Source: JBLHKE01 sp047619485
GTDB lineage: Bacteria > Verrucomicrobiota > Verrucomicrobiia > Verrucomicrobiales > DEV007
DNA length: 23,332 nt
Assembly (NCBI GenBank): GCA_047619485.1
Contig: JBLHKE010000028.1
Location: 1 to 23,332, forward strand
Direction of reading: 5' to 3'
Positions 1 through 7,648 of this stretch are shown here, one piece after another (position 1 is the stretch's first letter; every line of letters begins with the position of its first letter). Made by a program: the position numbers and the translations under genes. Under the pieces are notes generated by a model that was not told the origin of the DNA, made no database searches, and saw only the letters and a program-made list of their open reading frames with translations.

Positions 1-30
1 CTAGGGGCTGCTCCCCGCTATGATTACATC

Positions 31-1095
31 ATGAGACGGACGCGGAAGTTTTTGCTGAATATCAGACAGGATCGGGAGGTGCCTGATGGAGTCCGGTTTG
101 TACATGTTGTTTCTCGGACGGCGGGGCAGGAAATTTTGTTTGGGGATCATGAAAAGGAGACGTTTCGGAAGATCTTGTTCAAACAATTGAAGTTCTCAGG
201 GCTGCGGGCCATGGCTTGGTGTTTTATGGGGAACCACTTCCATCTTCTGCTCGAGGTGCCTGACAAGGAAGTTGCTTTGGCCACGCTTTCTGATGATGAC
301 GTGCTCTCGCGTTTGATGGTCTTTGGTGGGGAGAAGTCAACCAAGTTTGCTTTGGCAGAACTTGAGACTTGTCGATCGATTGGCAATGTCGCCGGCGTGG
401 AGCGGATCGCATCGAAGGTGCGGGCACGTTTATTTGATCTTTCCCTCTTCATGAAGGAACTGAAGCTACGGATGACTTTGGCTTACAATTTTTCTACTGG
501 GCGGCGGGGCACGCTATGGGAAGGGCGGTTTAAGAGTGTGTTAGTCCAGGGCGGTGAAGCGCTTCGGGCAGTGGCGGCCTACATTGATTTGAACCCTGTG
601 CGAGCGGGGTTGGTGAAGAATCCAGAGACTTATCGTTGGTGCAGTTATGCGGCGGCACTGGGTGGAATGCGTCAAGCGCGGGCGGGGTTAGTTTCTGCCA
701 TCTCGTTTGAGAAGAAAATTTCGTGGAAGGTAGCGGCTGAACGGTATCGAAAGTTTATGTACGGCATTGGACAGGAGGTGAAGGGAACTCGGACGGCGCA
801 AGCGCAAGGTAACGTGAAGTCGAAAGGGGGCTTCACACAGCGGGAGATTGAGGCAGTGTGGGAGGCTGGTGGGAAGTTGACTCTCGCGCAGGCACTTCAT
901 TGCCGGATTCGTTACTTTACCGATGGAGCGGTGTTGGGAAGCCAAGAATTTGTAGATGATTTTTTTGCCCGACAACGGGAATCGTTTGGCGGGAAACGGC
1001 TGAACGGTGGGCGCCGGCTAAAATTGGCTCAGTGGGGTGACCTGCGTGTGCTGCGTGATTTGAAGACCTATCCAGTAGTCACGTCATCGGGATAG
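31..1095 (+). CDS. REP-associated tyrosine transposase (Y1/IS200-like, RAYT type)
   Basis: This 354-residue protein belongs to the Y1 (HUH) single-strand transposase superfamily, whose RAYT branch acts on REP palindromes. The HUH metal motif is visible as GNHFHLLLEVP with H69 and H71. The likely nucleophile is Y152 in a YNFSTGRRGTLWEGRF stretch, followed by the family-typical YIDLNPVRAGLVKNPETYRW (about 184-203). Residues ~80-140 form an insertion between the HUH and Tyr blocks, and residues ~215-354 are a long basic C-terminal extension, so the protein is longer than a classical ~150-residue IS200 transposase. The frame is intact, so it may be active. The start is the first ATG and lacks a Shine-Dalgarno sequence. 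A short GGGG/CCCC hairpin lies just upstream (4-16), but I see no convincing REP pair. The family call is firm; its target DNA is unknown. Confidence 0.88.
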   Translation: MRRTRKFLLNIRQDREVPDGVRFVHVVSRTAGQEILFGDHEKETFRKILFKQLKFSGLRAMAWCFMGNHFHLLLEVPDKEVALATLSDDDVLSRLMVFGGEKSTKFALAELETCRSIGNVAGVERIASKVRARLFDLSLFMKELKLRMTLAYNFSTGRRGTLWEGRFKSVLVQGGEALRAVAAYIDLNPVRAGLVKNPETYRWCSYAAALGGMRQARAGLVSAISFEKKISWKVAAERYRKFMYGIGQEVKGTRTAQAQGNVKSKGGFTQREIEAVWEAGGKLTLAQALHCRIRYFTDGAVLGSQEFVDDFFARQRESFGGKRLNGGRRLKLAQWGDLRVLRDLKTYPVVTSSG

Positions 1096-1280
1096 GTTGC
1101 TTACTTGTAAACGCAGTCGGAATCCGTTACAGACAATTGCCAGTGCTATGGTGAAATTCTGGATTCCACCCCACAGCAAGTAGATGGATTCAGAGGGGCA
1201 CTCCACCCGTGCTTCGAGAGACTCATCAGCGCAAAGAGAGCCCTGAGGAGAATCAGCCGCCAAGGATCGGCAGAGGCATA
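1096..1280. other. Intergenic stretch without recognisable content
   Basis: This is the first part of a 674-base gap between the transposase and the end of the sulfatase gene. I see no coding pattern, no strong promoter and no repeat shared with the rest of the window. The second part of the gap (about 1281-1712) holds an eroded gene remnant described separately, and 1713-1769 again shows nothing clear. Confidence 0.5.
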
Positions 1281-1712
1281 TCCGAGGAAGACGCGGAACC
1301 CATCAACTGGAAGGATAAAGTTGCGGTTTTCGGGGGATGAGAAACTGGTCTGGCTCCTCGCAGAAATCTCGACCTACCCGTGCTCCGCGCCAACGCGGAA
1401 ATCTCTTAGCAACATGGTGCGCACCCAGCTTTCCGACCCGCCCACCCTGGCCAATAGGCCGGGGGAGTTACTGAACGGTATGCTTGCAAGGGGCGATCGT
1501 TCCATTCCCTTGACGCAATGAGCCAACCGCGATCCTGGCGCGGCGATCCGGTGGTATCAACAGAAGCTTGCCGACAGCGTCCTCTTCCGAGGCCTCAGTG
1601 ATGATTTATAAATCAATCTCGTCAAAGGCCTCGCCAACTCCAATCTGGATCGGGCGCTGGAACTCTTTGCCTCCTCACCCGAGGCATTCAGGCCAGGGGG
1701 TATGTATGCATA
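1281..1712 (+). pseudogene. Eroded remnant of a helical-repeat-like protein gene
   Basis: No intact frame is present, but protein-like text can be read across several lesions. In the frame beginning at 1531 one reads DPGAAIRWYQQKLADSVLFR, then a TAA (1609-1611), then INLVKGLANSNLDRALELFA and SSPEAF. This amphipathic alpha-helical pattern (A-x-x-W/Y, N-x-D-x-A-L-x-L) recalls TPR-like helical repeat proteins common in Verrucomicrobiota. The same frame upstream (1321-1521) is open until a TGA at 1519. Around 1330 a change of frame joins EPINWKDKVAVF to DEKLVWLLAEI. The remnant therefore appears to carry two in-frame stops and one frameshift in a G-run. The helix-like segment 1531-1695 is the best supported; the upstream part is weaker. 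The original function cannot be named. Confidence 0.45.
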
Positions 1713-1769
1713 TGCAGGATCCGGTAGAGCTACGCACTTGGCGAGGCGACTAGGATCCCCAAACTGGTG

Positions 1770-3164
1770 CTACTCTCGTCTCGTGGGCCGGCGGGCACCA
1801 GTCTCATCGAGCCATGACTCCAGCTTTTTTCTGAGCGTCGCAGCCACTTCCGGTAGGTCGTCTGCGAGGTCTGTTTTCTCACTGAGATCAGCCTCAAGGT
1901 CGTAGAGTTCCACCGAGTCGTCGTCGTAGCGGAGAATGAGTTTGTAATTCCTCTCGCGGATGGCCGAACCCGGACGGTTCCCCCTGTGGAAGGACCAATG
2001 CGGATAGTGAAAAAAGAGCGGTTCGCGGGACACGTCCTTGCCTGTGAGAACCGGCCTGAGCGATGCTCCGTCGAGTTTTTCGTCGTTCTTCGGAGAAGTT
2101 CCGCTCGCGTCGAGGATGGTCGCGGTCAGATCCATCGAGATCACCGGTGTGGGATCGGTCACGCCCGCCCGGGTTACGCCTGGCCAGCGGATGATGAGCG
2201 GGACGCGGATCCCGCCCTCGTAGAGGTAGCCTTTTCCTTCACGGAGTGGGCGGTTGTCGGTGGCACCACTCCAGCCACCGTTGTCGCTGGTGAAAATCAC
2301 CAGCGTGTTGTCGGCGATGCCGAGTCGCTCGATCTCATCTAGCACCCGTCCAACCGCGCGGTCGGTCGCCTCAAGTTGGGCTCCGTAAATTGGGTTTACC
2401 AGCCCTGGACCTTCTTGCCCCTCATACTTGGTGATCAGATCAGCAGGCGCCTCGAAAGGATAATGCGGATTGTAGGTCCACAGGGAGACGAACATTGGCT
2501 TCTCGCTGTTGTCGCGCATCCAGGTGATGGTTTCGTCCGCCAGACGGTCGCTCAGATACTCGCCCTTTTTGCGCGGCTCGAGGGTCGGAATGCGGTAGGG
2601 ATCAAAGTAAGTCGGTGGCCCGCCCCTGCCACAACCGCCGACGTTGACGTCAAACCCCTGCCGGTCTGGATAATAGGCTGAACCACCGGTCGACGGGTCA
2701 TCCTTTCTCACGGCAGAACCCGAGAGGTGCCACTTGCCGAAGAAGCCGGTGGCGTAGCCAGCGTCCTTTAGCCGCTCGGCCAAGGTCACTCGCTCCAGCG
2801 GCAGGATGTGTTCGATCTCCGGTGGCTGGATCGTGCGGTCTTCCGGCCAGAAATTCTTACCGTCGGCTCCGTGCTGCGTGATGTTCAGGCGCGCCGGAGC
2901 TAGTCCGGTCATCATGGCGGCGCGGGTGGGAGAACACACCGGCGATGCGGAATAGGCGTCGGTGAAGCGCACCCCTTGCTTTGCCAGCGCGTCGATGTTC
3001 GGGGTGCGCAGCTTACCGTTGCCCTGACATGCCAAGTCCATCCATCCCATGTCATCGGTCATGATCAGGACGATGTGCGGAGGCTTGCTCTTAGCGGACG
3101 GTTCGGCCAGCACGGTGGTGACTAGCGCCAGAAGGCAGCAGTAGGGAATCAAAAGTTGTTTCAT
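1770..3164 (-). CDS. Secreted arylsulfatase (formylglycine-dependent, type I sulfatase)
   Basis: This 464-residue protein hydrolyses sulfate esters, probably in the periplasm or outside the cell; its glycan substrate is not predictable. A signal peptide occupies residues 1-20 with likely cleavage after TVLA. The sulfatase motif C77-S-P-T-R81 supplies the cysteine that a formylglycine-generating enzyme converts. Calcium ligands D37-D38 (MTDDMGW) and D292-N293 (FTSDNGG), and active-site K142/H144 (GKWHLSG) and H232 (NPHYPF), are all present, so it looks catalytically complete. Length matches the family. The ATG at 3164 overlaps the TGA of the preceding small ORF (ATGA), which suggests translational coupling, and no Shine-Dalgarno sequence is visible. 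A symporter and a DUF1080 protein lie nearby, consistent with sulfated polysaccharide use. No sulfatase-maturating enzyme is encoded in this window. Confidence 0.93.
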   Translation of the reverse strand: MKQLLIPYCCLLALVTTVLAEPSAKSKPPHIVLIMTDDMGWMDLACQGNGKLRTPNIDALAKQGVRFTDAYSASPVCSPTRAAMMTGLAPARLNITQHGADGKNFWPEDRTIQPPEIEHILPLERVTLAERLKDAGYATGFFGKWHLSGSAVRKDDPSTGGSAYYPDRQGFDVNVGGCGRGGPPTYFDPYRIPTLEPRKKGEYLSDRLADETITWMRDNSEKPMFVSLWTYNPHYPFEAPADLITKYEGQEGPGLVNPIYGAQLEATDRAVGRVLDEIERLGIADNTLVIFTSDNGGWSGATDNRPLREGKGYLYEGGIRVPLIIRWPGVTRAGVTDPTPVISMDLTATILDASGTSPKNDEKLDGASLRPVLTGKDVSREPLFFHYPHWSFHRGNRPGSAIRERNYKLILRYDDDSVELYDLEADLSEKTDLADDLPEVAATLRKKLESWLDETGARRPTRRE

Positions 3165-3664
3165 GGCATCAAAATTTCAGGGTGGTCAGTTCGAGACGAA
3201 AACTTGCTGAATGAGATGAACACGAAAAGCGAGTTTATGCCAGTCGACAGTTCGATCGCATCTAGCTCCGTTTGTTCGAAAAGTAGCGGAGATTGAGTGT
3301 TGTTGGATACGACTAGGCCGCTCCAACGAATGAAGAACGCACCTGCATCCGGAATCGCTGTTGCCTGAACCGGTGTGCCAAGCTGGTAGCAGTTCGTGTT
3401 CGGAGTGAGGACAACGGATCCAAAGCCTTCGCCAGAAAGCTCGATCGGGCATCCACGCGCAAAGGTTCCGATCATATGGTTAAGCCTCAAAGATGGGAGT
3501 TCTTGTATATCCGGGGATGGTTGGAATTGTCCAATGATCGTGGGGTCGGTGCGGTGTAGGATCTTTGCGCGAATCGGTCGGTTGCCGATATCGCGTCCAA
3601 GCAGGGCGAGCGTGGCGCCCTCTTCCAACAAGATGTGACCAAAAAAATCCGTTAGCGCACCCAT
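3161..3664 (-). CDS. Hypothetical protein fragment with an InlB-like bacterial repeat
   Basis: This ORF of about 167 codons resembles a divergent InlB B-repeat-type module over residues ~73-140, with the pattern GxGSVxLxPNTxxYQLGTxVxAxAxPxxGxFFxxWSG. Such modules are normally part of large secreted proteins in Verrucomicrobiota. Here there is no signal peptide, and a TGA lies three codons upstream of the earliest possible start, so the ORF looks like the surviving end of a larger gene. The C-terminal ~25 residues after the repeat look unlike the family and may be read-through. The last codons overlap the sulfatase start by four bases (ATGA). The ATG at 3664 is taken rather than the adjacent TTG at 3667. 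It may be expressed only as a leader for the sulfatase, or be a pseudogene. Confidence 0.45.
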   Translation of the reverse strand: MGALTDFFGHILLEEGATLALLGRDIGNRPIRAKILHRTDPTIIGQFQPSPDIQELPSLRLNHMIGTFARGCPIELSGEGFGSVVLTPNTNCYQLGTPVQATAIPDAGAFFIRWSGLVVSNNTQSPLLFEQTELDAIELSTGINSLFVFISFSKFSSRTDHPEILMP

Positions 3665-3808
3665 CAAGACAGCTCAACACCCACCTCGCACCCGTAATGT
3701 CCGAAAATTTGGTTGCAGTGGGAACTGCTGATGCGCAGCCCGGTCGGGGCGCCACGAGATCTTGAATTCTGTTCGCTTTCAGAGCCGGAATACGGCAGGA
3801 ATGGCGCG

Positions 3809-4420
3809 ATGAACGACCCGAAATACAGCTCGCCCCTTTCCGCTCAACTGACGAAGAGATGGTTCGTCCTGCGACATGGACGAAGCGAAGCGAACGAGAA
3901 GGGCGTCGTGGCAAGCCAGCTCATCAACGCGGAGGCCGCCTACGGCTTAACCGATGTCGGCCGGGCCGAGGTTGAAAAATCTGTCCAGGATGAGGTGGCA
4001 ACCTTGCAGGATGGCTCACCGCTCTTGATTCTGATGTCCCCCTTCCTCCGAACTCGCCAAACAGCGGAGATCGCGGGGGAGATTCTCGGGCTTCAAGCCG
4101 AAACAGATGATCGTCTCGTCGAAAGGGATTTCGGTGACTACGAGTTGCTCTCCGACGAGCACTATGATGAAGTCTGGGATGTCGATCCGAAGAATCCGGA
4201 TGCAGTTCCCGGCAGGGCAGAAACGGTCTACCAGGTGGTGAAACGCGTGACTGACCTTGTTCTAGAAGTGGAAGGAAATCCGGATATCAGAACCTGCCTC
4301 CTCGTGACCCATTGCGATGTCGCGATGATTCTTTCGTGTGCTTTCCAAGACGCCGATCCGCGTTACCACCGTTCGCGGGATCCGATTAAGACAGGGGAAT
4401 TACGGCGCCTAATTCAATAG
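3809..4420 (+). CDS. Histidine phosphatase superfamily protein
   Basis: This is a phosphoglycerate-mutase-like (histidine phosphatase) enzyme of about 203 residues. The phospho-accepting histidine sits in the LRHGRSEANEKG motif (R22, H23), the second arginine in SPFLRTRQTAEI, the acid residue in VERDFGDYE, and the second active-site histidine in LLVTHCD. No signal peptide is visible, so it is cytoplasmic. The substrate cannot be inferred; homologues range from sugar-phosphate phosphatases to protein phosphatases. The start is set at 3809 because AGGA at 3797-3800 lies eight bases upstream. The frame stays open upstream to 3713, but those 32 residues are not family-like. Its end overlaps the end of the convergent symporter gene by seven bases, with no room for a terminator between them. 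Confidence 0.85.
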   Translation: MNDPKYSSPLSAQLTKRWFVLRHGRSEANEKGVVASQLINAEAAYGLTDVGRAEVEKSVQDEVATLQDGSPLLILMSPFLRTRQTAEIAGEILGLQAETDDRLVERDFGDYELLSDEHYDEVWDVDPKNPDAVPGRAETVYQVVKRVTDLVLEVEGNPDIRTCLLVTHCDVAMILSCAFQDADPRYHRSRDPIKTGELRRLIQ

Positions 4421-6570
4421 AGCCGTTCCACTTTGACCTCCCGATCTTTCCTCCGGCTAGTCACGATCAAGTCGTAGGTGTCCGGCCCCATCTCCACGAC
4501 ATCATCGGAGTCTTCCACGAGCCCTCCGACAACCACATGCATGGATTGTAGGCCGCCCAACCACCAGCGGGTGTCAGTGATATAGACGGGATCGCCAACC
4601 TTCGCGCGCAGCTGGTTCATGACCGCAGGAGATAATTTTACCACCGGGAGTTGTGCCTCGCCTTCAAAGGCCGCTTCTACTCCTGCTTTCCGGGGCATCG
4701 CTAGGGTCTGCGCCGAATCGTTTTCGCTGCCTTCGGAACCCTTGTAGTGTCGAATCGCATCCTTCACAGTTCCCCAGACCAACCCGGCCTGCTTTTCTTT
4801 CGGTTCGGGCTTGGAGATCAGCGTCACAGCCACGCCGATTACGACACTGGCACCGAGCCCAAATAGCGCCCGCATGAATTTATACTGTGTGGCTCCGGCG
4901 AAAAAGCCATCACCGCGATCGCGGAAATTTTCGTCCATCGGGACGCCATGAGCAAATGGGCGAATGATTTCAGGGACGAAAATCGACACCCCGATAGCGA
5001 CCAAGCCGCCGACGATGGTCGCAAGCGCCGCCTTCGCCGTAAAGCGCCGCCAGAACACCGAAAGCATCAACGCCACCACTAGGGGAGGTGTGACGGCTGC
5101 CGTCATCGCTCCATGGGCGGCATAGATCGTTTTGAACTGCATGAACACCGGAACAAGAGCGATACCAAACAGGGTAACGCCGACAGCACTGAACCGAGCC
5201 GTTCGCAGCAGTTGTTTCTCACTGGCTCCGGGATTCACCAAAGGCTTGTAGACATCATTCACAACGATGGCGGACACCGCAGTGATGAGCGTATCCACAG
5301 TCGACATGAGCGCGGCAGTCAGCGCTGCGAGAATGAGGCCGAATACTCCAGGGTGCGACAGGAATTCCGCGGTGATATAAAAAGCTTTCTTCGGCTCCAT
5401 CTCGGGAAGGATGCCAGCGTGAACGAAAGCCTGACCGATCCAGCCGCCCGAGGCCACCACAATTGCGGCGATCGGCATCAGGATCAGCGGCATGGCAATC
5501 GCAGCTTTGCGAGCCTCGCGCGTGGACTTGGTCGCCATGTAGCGCATCAGGATTCCCTGGTTGAGGAAGTAGAAAAAGGCAGAGTTCGCCATGGCGTCCT
5601 GCCAGAAGATCCCTACCGATGGGAAGGTTGAATTCTCGTTGAAGTTGTTGAAGGCAAGACGGTGCCCTCGCGGCAGGTGGCCGAAGAATTCATCCATCCC
5701 GCCAAGGTAATGGATCCCCAGCGCGAACAGAACGATTCCGGTCAAAAGCAGCATCACGCCCTGGAACAGATCGGTCATGATCACGGAGGTCTGGCCGCCA
5801 AAGGTCACGTAGATCGCAGAGATGGAGGCGACGAGCATCGCCGAGCCCATCACGTTCCAGCCAAGCAGATGATGAAAAACAGTTCCCATCGTGTAGAGAT
5901 TCACCCCGATGTAACTGATGAGGTAAATCAGGACCCCCACCGTCGCAGCGATGCGCACTTTACGATTGAACCGCCGTTCGAAATACTCCGGCACCGTGGT
6001 GATGCGGGAGAAATAGAGAATCGGCAGCCAGCCGAATAGCAGCAGAGGCATCAGCGCCCAGTCGTTCAGGTAAGTCTGGCTGGAAGCAAATCCGTAGTTG
6101 TAGGCCGCCTGGGAGTACTTCACGAAGCTGTAGGAGCCTACTAGGGTGGCGACGAGGCTGAAGGCGATCATCCACCATGAGAATCGCTGGCCACCGAAGA
6201 AGAAGTCCTTGGTGCCTTTCTGCCGCCGCCCGAACCACGTTCCGATCAGCAAAATCATGACGAGGTAAACGATCACGATCCCGAAGTCGATTGGTTTGCC
6301 GATCGTCTTCTCCGACCTTGCCTCACCCGTATACGGGACAGCTTCCGCCTCGCTCATCGGCGCATATTGCAGGTAGCCCTGGATCACCATGAAGAACATC
6401 AGCCCACCCAGCATGATGAGCAGGTTGCGAAGCCCTCGTCCCGAAAGGCCGATATAGCCTTGGCGACCTGCGAAATACAATCCCGCGGCGAAAACCAAGC
6501 CGCTGATGGTATATTGATAAATGAAAGGATCCATGACGACTGCTAGAGAAATATTTTTCGCCCGCGACAT
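4414..6570 (-). CDS. Sodium:solute symporter (SSS family) with extra N-terminal helices and a cytosolic C-terminal domain
   Basis: This 718-residue inner-membrane transporter matches the SSS fold (PF00474-type). Family features are the TTVPEYFERRF block (191-201), FGGQTSVIMTDLFQG (257-271), and the sodium-site helix with S423-T424 and D426 in AALMSTVDTLITAVSAI. About two extra hydrophobic segments (residues 17-35 and 49-65) precede the canonical core, and a soluble tail (about 595-718) follows, including GDPVYITDTRWWLGGLQSMH. Similar long SSS proteins occur beside sulfatase genes in PVC bacteria, which suggests uptake of a sugar or sugar acid, but the substrate is unknown. An alternative start at 6534 (residue 13) would remove a short basic leader; neither site has a well-spaced Shine-Dalgarno sequence. 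It is convergent with, and overlaps, the phosphatase gene. Confidence 0.9.
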   Translation of the reverse strand: MSRAKNISLAVVMDPFIYQYTISGLVFAAGLYFAGRQGYIGLSGRGLRNLLIMLGGLMFFMVIQGYLQYAPMSEAEAVPYTGEARSEKTIGKPIDFGIVIVYLVMILLIGTWFGRRQKGTKDFFFGGQRFSWWMIAFSLVATLVGSYSFVKYSQAAYNYGFASSQTYLNDWALMPLLLFGWLPILYFSRITTVPEYFERRFNRKVRIAATVGVLIYLISYIGVNLYTMGTVFHHLLGWNVMGSAMLVASISAIYVTFGGQTSVIMTDLFQGVMLLLTGIVLFALGIHYLGGMDEFFGHLPRGHRLAFNNFNENSTFPSVGIFWQDAMANSAFFYFLNQGILMRYMATKSTREARKAAIAMPLILMPIAAIVVASGGWIGQAFVHAGILPEMEPKKAFYITAEFLSHPGVFGLILAALTAALMSTVDTLITAVSAIVVNDVYKPLVNPGASEKQLLRTARFSAVGVTLFGIALVPVFMQFKTIYAAHGAMTAAVTPPLVVALMLSVFWRRFTAKAALATIVGGLVAIGVSIFVPEIIRPFAHGVPMDENFRDRGDGFFAGATQYKFMRALFGLGASVVIGVAVTLISKPEPKEKQAGLVWGTVKDAIRHYKGSEGSENDSAQTLAMPRKAGVEAAFEGEAQLPVVKLSPAVMNQLRAKVGDPVYITDTRWWLGGLQSMHVVVGGLVEDSDDVVEMGPDTYDLIVTSRRKDREVKVERLY

Positions 6571-6701
6571 CCCTCGCGGTCTGTCAGTTGGGGCTGGGGG
6601 GGTGGAGAACAGGACACTGCCCGCCTACTTGTCCGATGTCATCGTGGATCGTCGGATTCTTCAAGCCTAAAGTTGATGTGGGATCGCAGCCCCGTCGACT
6701 A
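6571..6701. other. Upstream gap of the symporter gene
   Basis: This short stretch should contain the symporter promoter, reading leftwards. I could not find a convincing -35/-10 pair. It ends at the TA dinucleotide flanking the first copy of the repeated element. Confidence 0.4.
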
Positions 6702-6858
6702 AGGGCCTGTAGTAAATAACTCCTACAATCTGCTGGTTATTTTGGCCATCACCCGCGTTAGCCTCCAACTCAAATAGCCCGCTATAATCGCTGAAATCTG
6801 CCTTGGTGCTGGCTAAAATTCCTGCGCATCTTTGTACGACTTTTTTCCTGACAACCAC
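6702..6858. mobile_element. MITE-like repeated element, copy 1
   Basis: About 157 bases are nearly identical to 8911-9068 in the same orientation. The central ~110 bases (from TAAATAACTCC to CATCTTTGTA) differ at a single site. The ends are imperfect inverted repeats: the left end reads AGGGCCTGTAGTAAATAACT and the right end, reversed and complemented, has a matching TGTCAGGAAAA-type core. Relative to copy 2 this copy has lost one base in its left end and is degenerate at its right end (CCACTG against CCCCTA). It encodes no transposase. A leftward frame is open through most of it in both copies but has no family resemblance. A TA dinucleotide lies at the left boundary. I infer a non-autonomous element moved by a transposase encoded elsewhere. 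Confidence 0.75.
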
Positions 6859-6883
6859 TGAGGGACAGAATCGCTCGTAAGCG

Positions 6884-7640
6884 ATGCCTCGTCGAACGCC
6901 CCGTGCGCGCAGAGGCGGACACCGCCCTGATCATTTCCGTCGGGGAACGGGAAACCACAGCTATTCCCGTGCGGTCGCCATCAGCGCTACGACGATCGTG
7001 GTTACTGATCCAAAATTCAACGGCGCCGCGACCGTTCACGTTTTCGAGCAGACCGATGATGGCATCGTCGAGGTCGCCAAATTAAGAAACCCTAGAGGTG
7101 ATGACTACGGTGCGTTCGGTTTCGCATTAGCGATTGATGGCGACACGCTCCCGATCAGCGCTGCAGTCAACGAACCGGGAGGAATCGTCTATCTCTACCA
7201 GAGAGACCCGCTAGCAGGCGGCGGGTGGTCGCTTCTCAGATCGGTCATTGCAAGCTCGACAGGCAGAGTCGTCAAGGATTCCGATTTGCAATTATTCTCC
7301 CAGAGCGAGCCAATTCTCGATCGGCAGACTAGTCTCTACAGAGTCAGTGTAGTTGTCCGAAACCAGAGCGATTCGGCGATCACAGGTGCGCGCCTATTCA
7401 TCCGCGGGCTCCCCGAGGACGTCACTGTCTACAACGGTTCCGGCACATCAGAGAGTGGGCTACCCTTCATCCACTATTATCGGCAGATCGATCCAGAGGG
7501 CGAGGTCGAGTTCACCATCGAACTCTTTTCACTAAAGCGATCCGTAGGATCCGAGATCGAAGTCGTGTTGGAAGCGAGCGCGCAGGATGAATACGGGGTT
7601 ACGATCGCCGGGATCCAGCTCGTTGAACCTTGCACAGCGC
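6884..7640 (+). pseudogene. Truncated FG-GAP repeat protein (C-terminal remnant)
   Basis: The readable part starts near 6955. About two FG-GAP_2-like units are visible (SRAVAISATTIVVTDPKFNG and FGFALAIDGDTLPISAA followed by GGIVYLYQRD). After them comes the C-terminal domain often seen on such proteins in Verrucomicrobiota (LDRQTSLYRVSVVVRNQSDS, then ARLFIRGLPEDVTVYNGSG). The signal peptide and upstream repeats are missing: the gene starts abruptly 25 bases after MITE copy 1, and the first ~24 codons do not look like the family. The 3' end is also lost: the frame runs on to 7924 as the antisense of the DUF1080 gene, so the native end was cut near 7640. It resembles the C-terminal piece of a secreted beta-propeller-like protein, left non-functional by rearrangement. 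Confidence 0.65.
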
Positions 7641-7648
7641 GCCACGAA

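Noticed and set aside
4..16. GGGG/CCCC hairpin before the transposase as a REP element
   Set aside because: It is only 4 bp, it is at the window edge, and no second copy flanks the gene.
1763..1802. 8-bp inverted repeat ACTGGTGC/GCACCAGT at the end of the sulfatase gene
   Set aside because: The right arm is inside the coding region, the loop is 24 bases and no T-run follows, so a terminator call is not supported.
2376..2681. Rightward frames opposite the sulfatase
   Set aside because: They are mirror frames of a well-supported gene in GC-rich DNA and have no recognisable domains.
6667..6858. Leftward 63-residue frame inside MITE copy 1
   Set aside because: Most of the frame is the repeated element itself. 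In copy 2 the same frame has stops at both ends and no start, so it is a by-product of the element's sequence.
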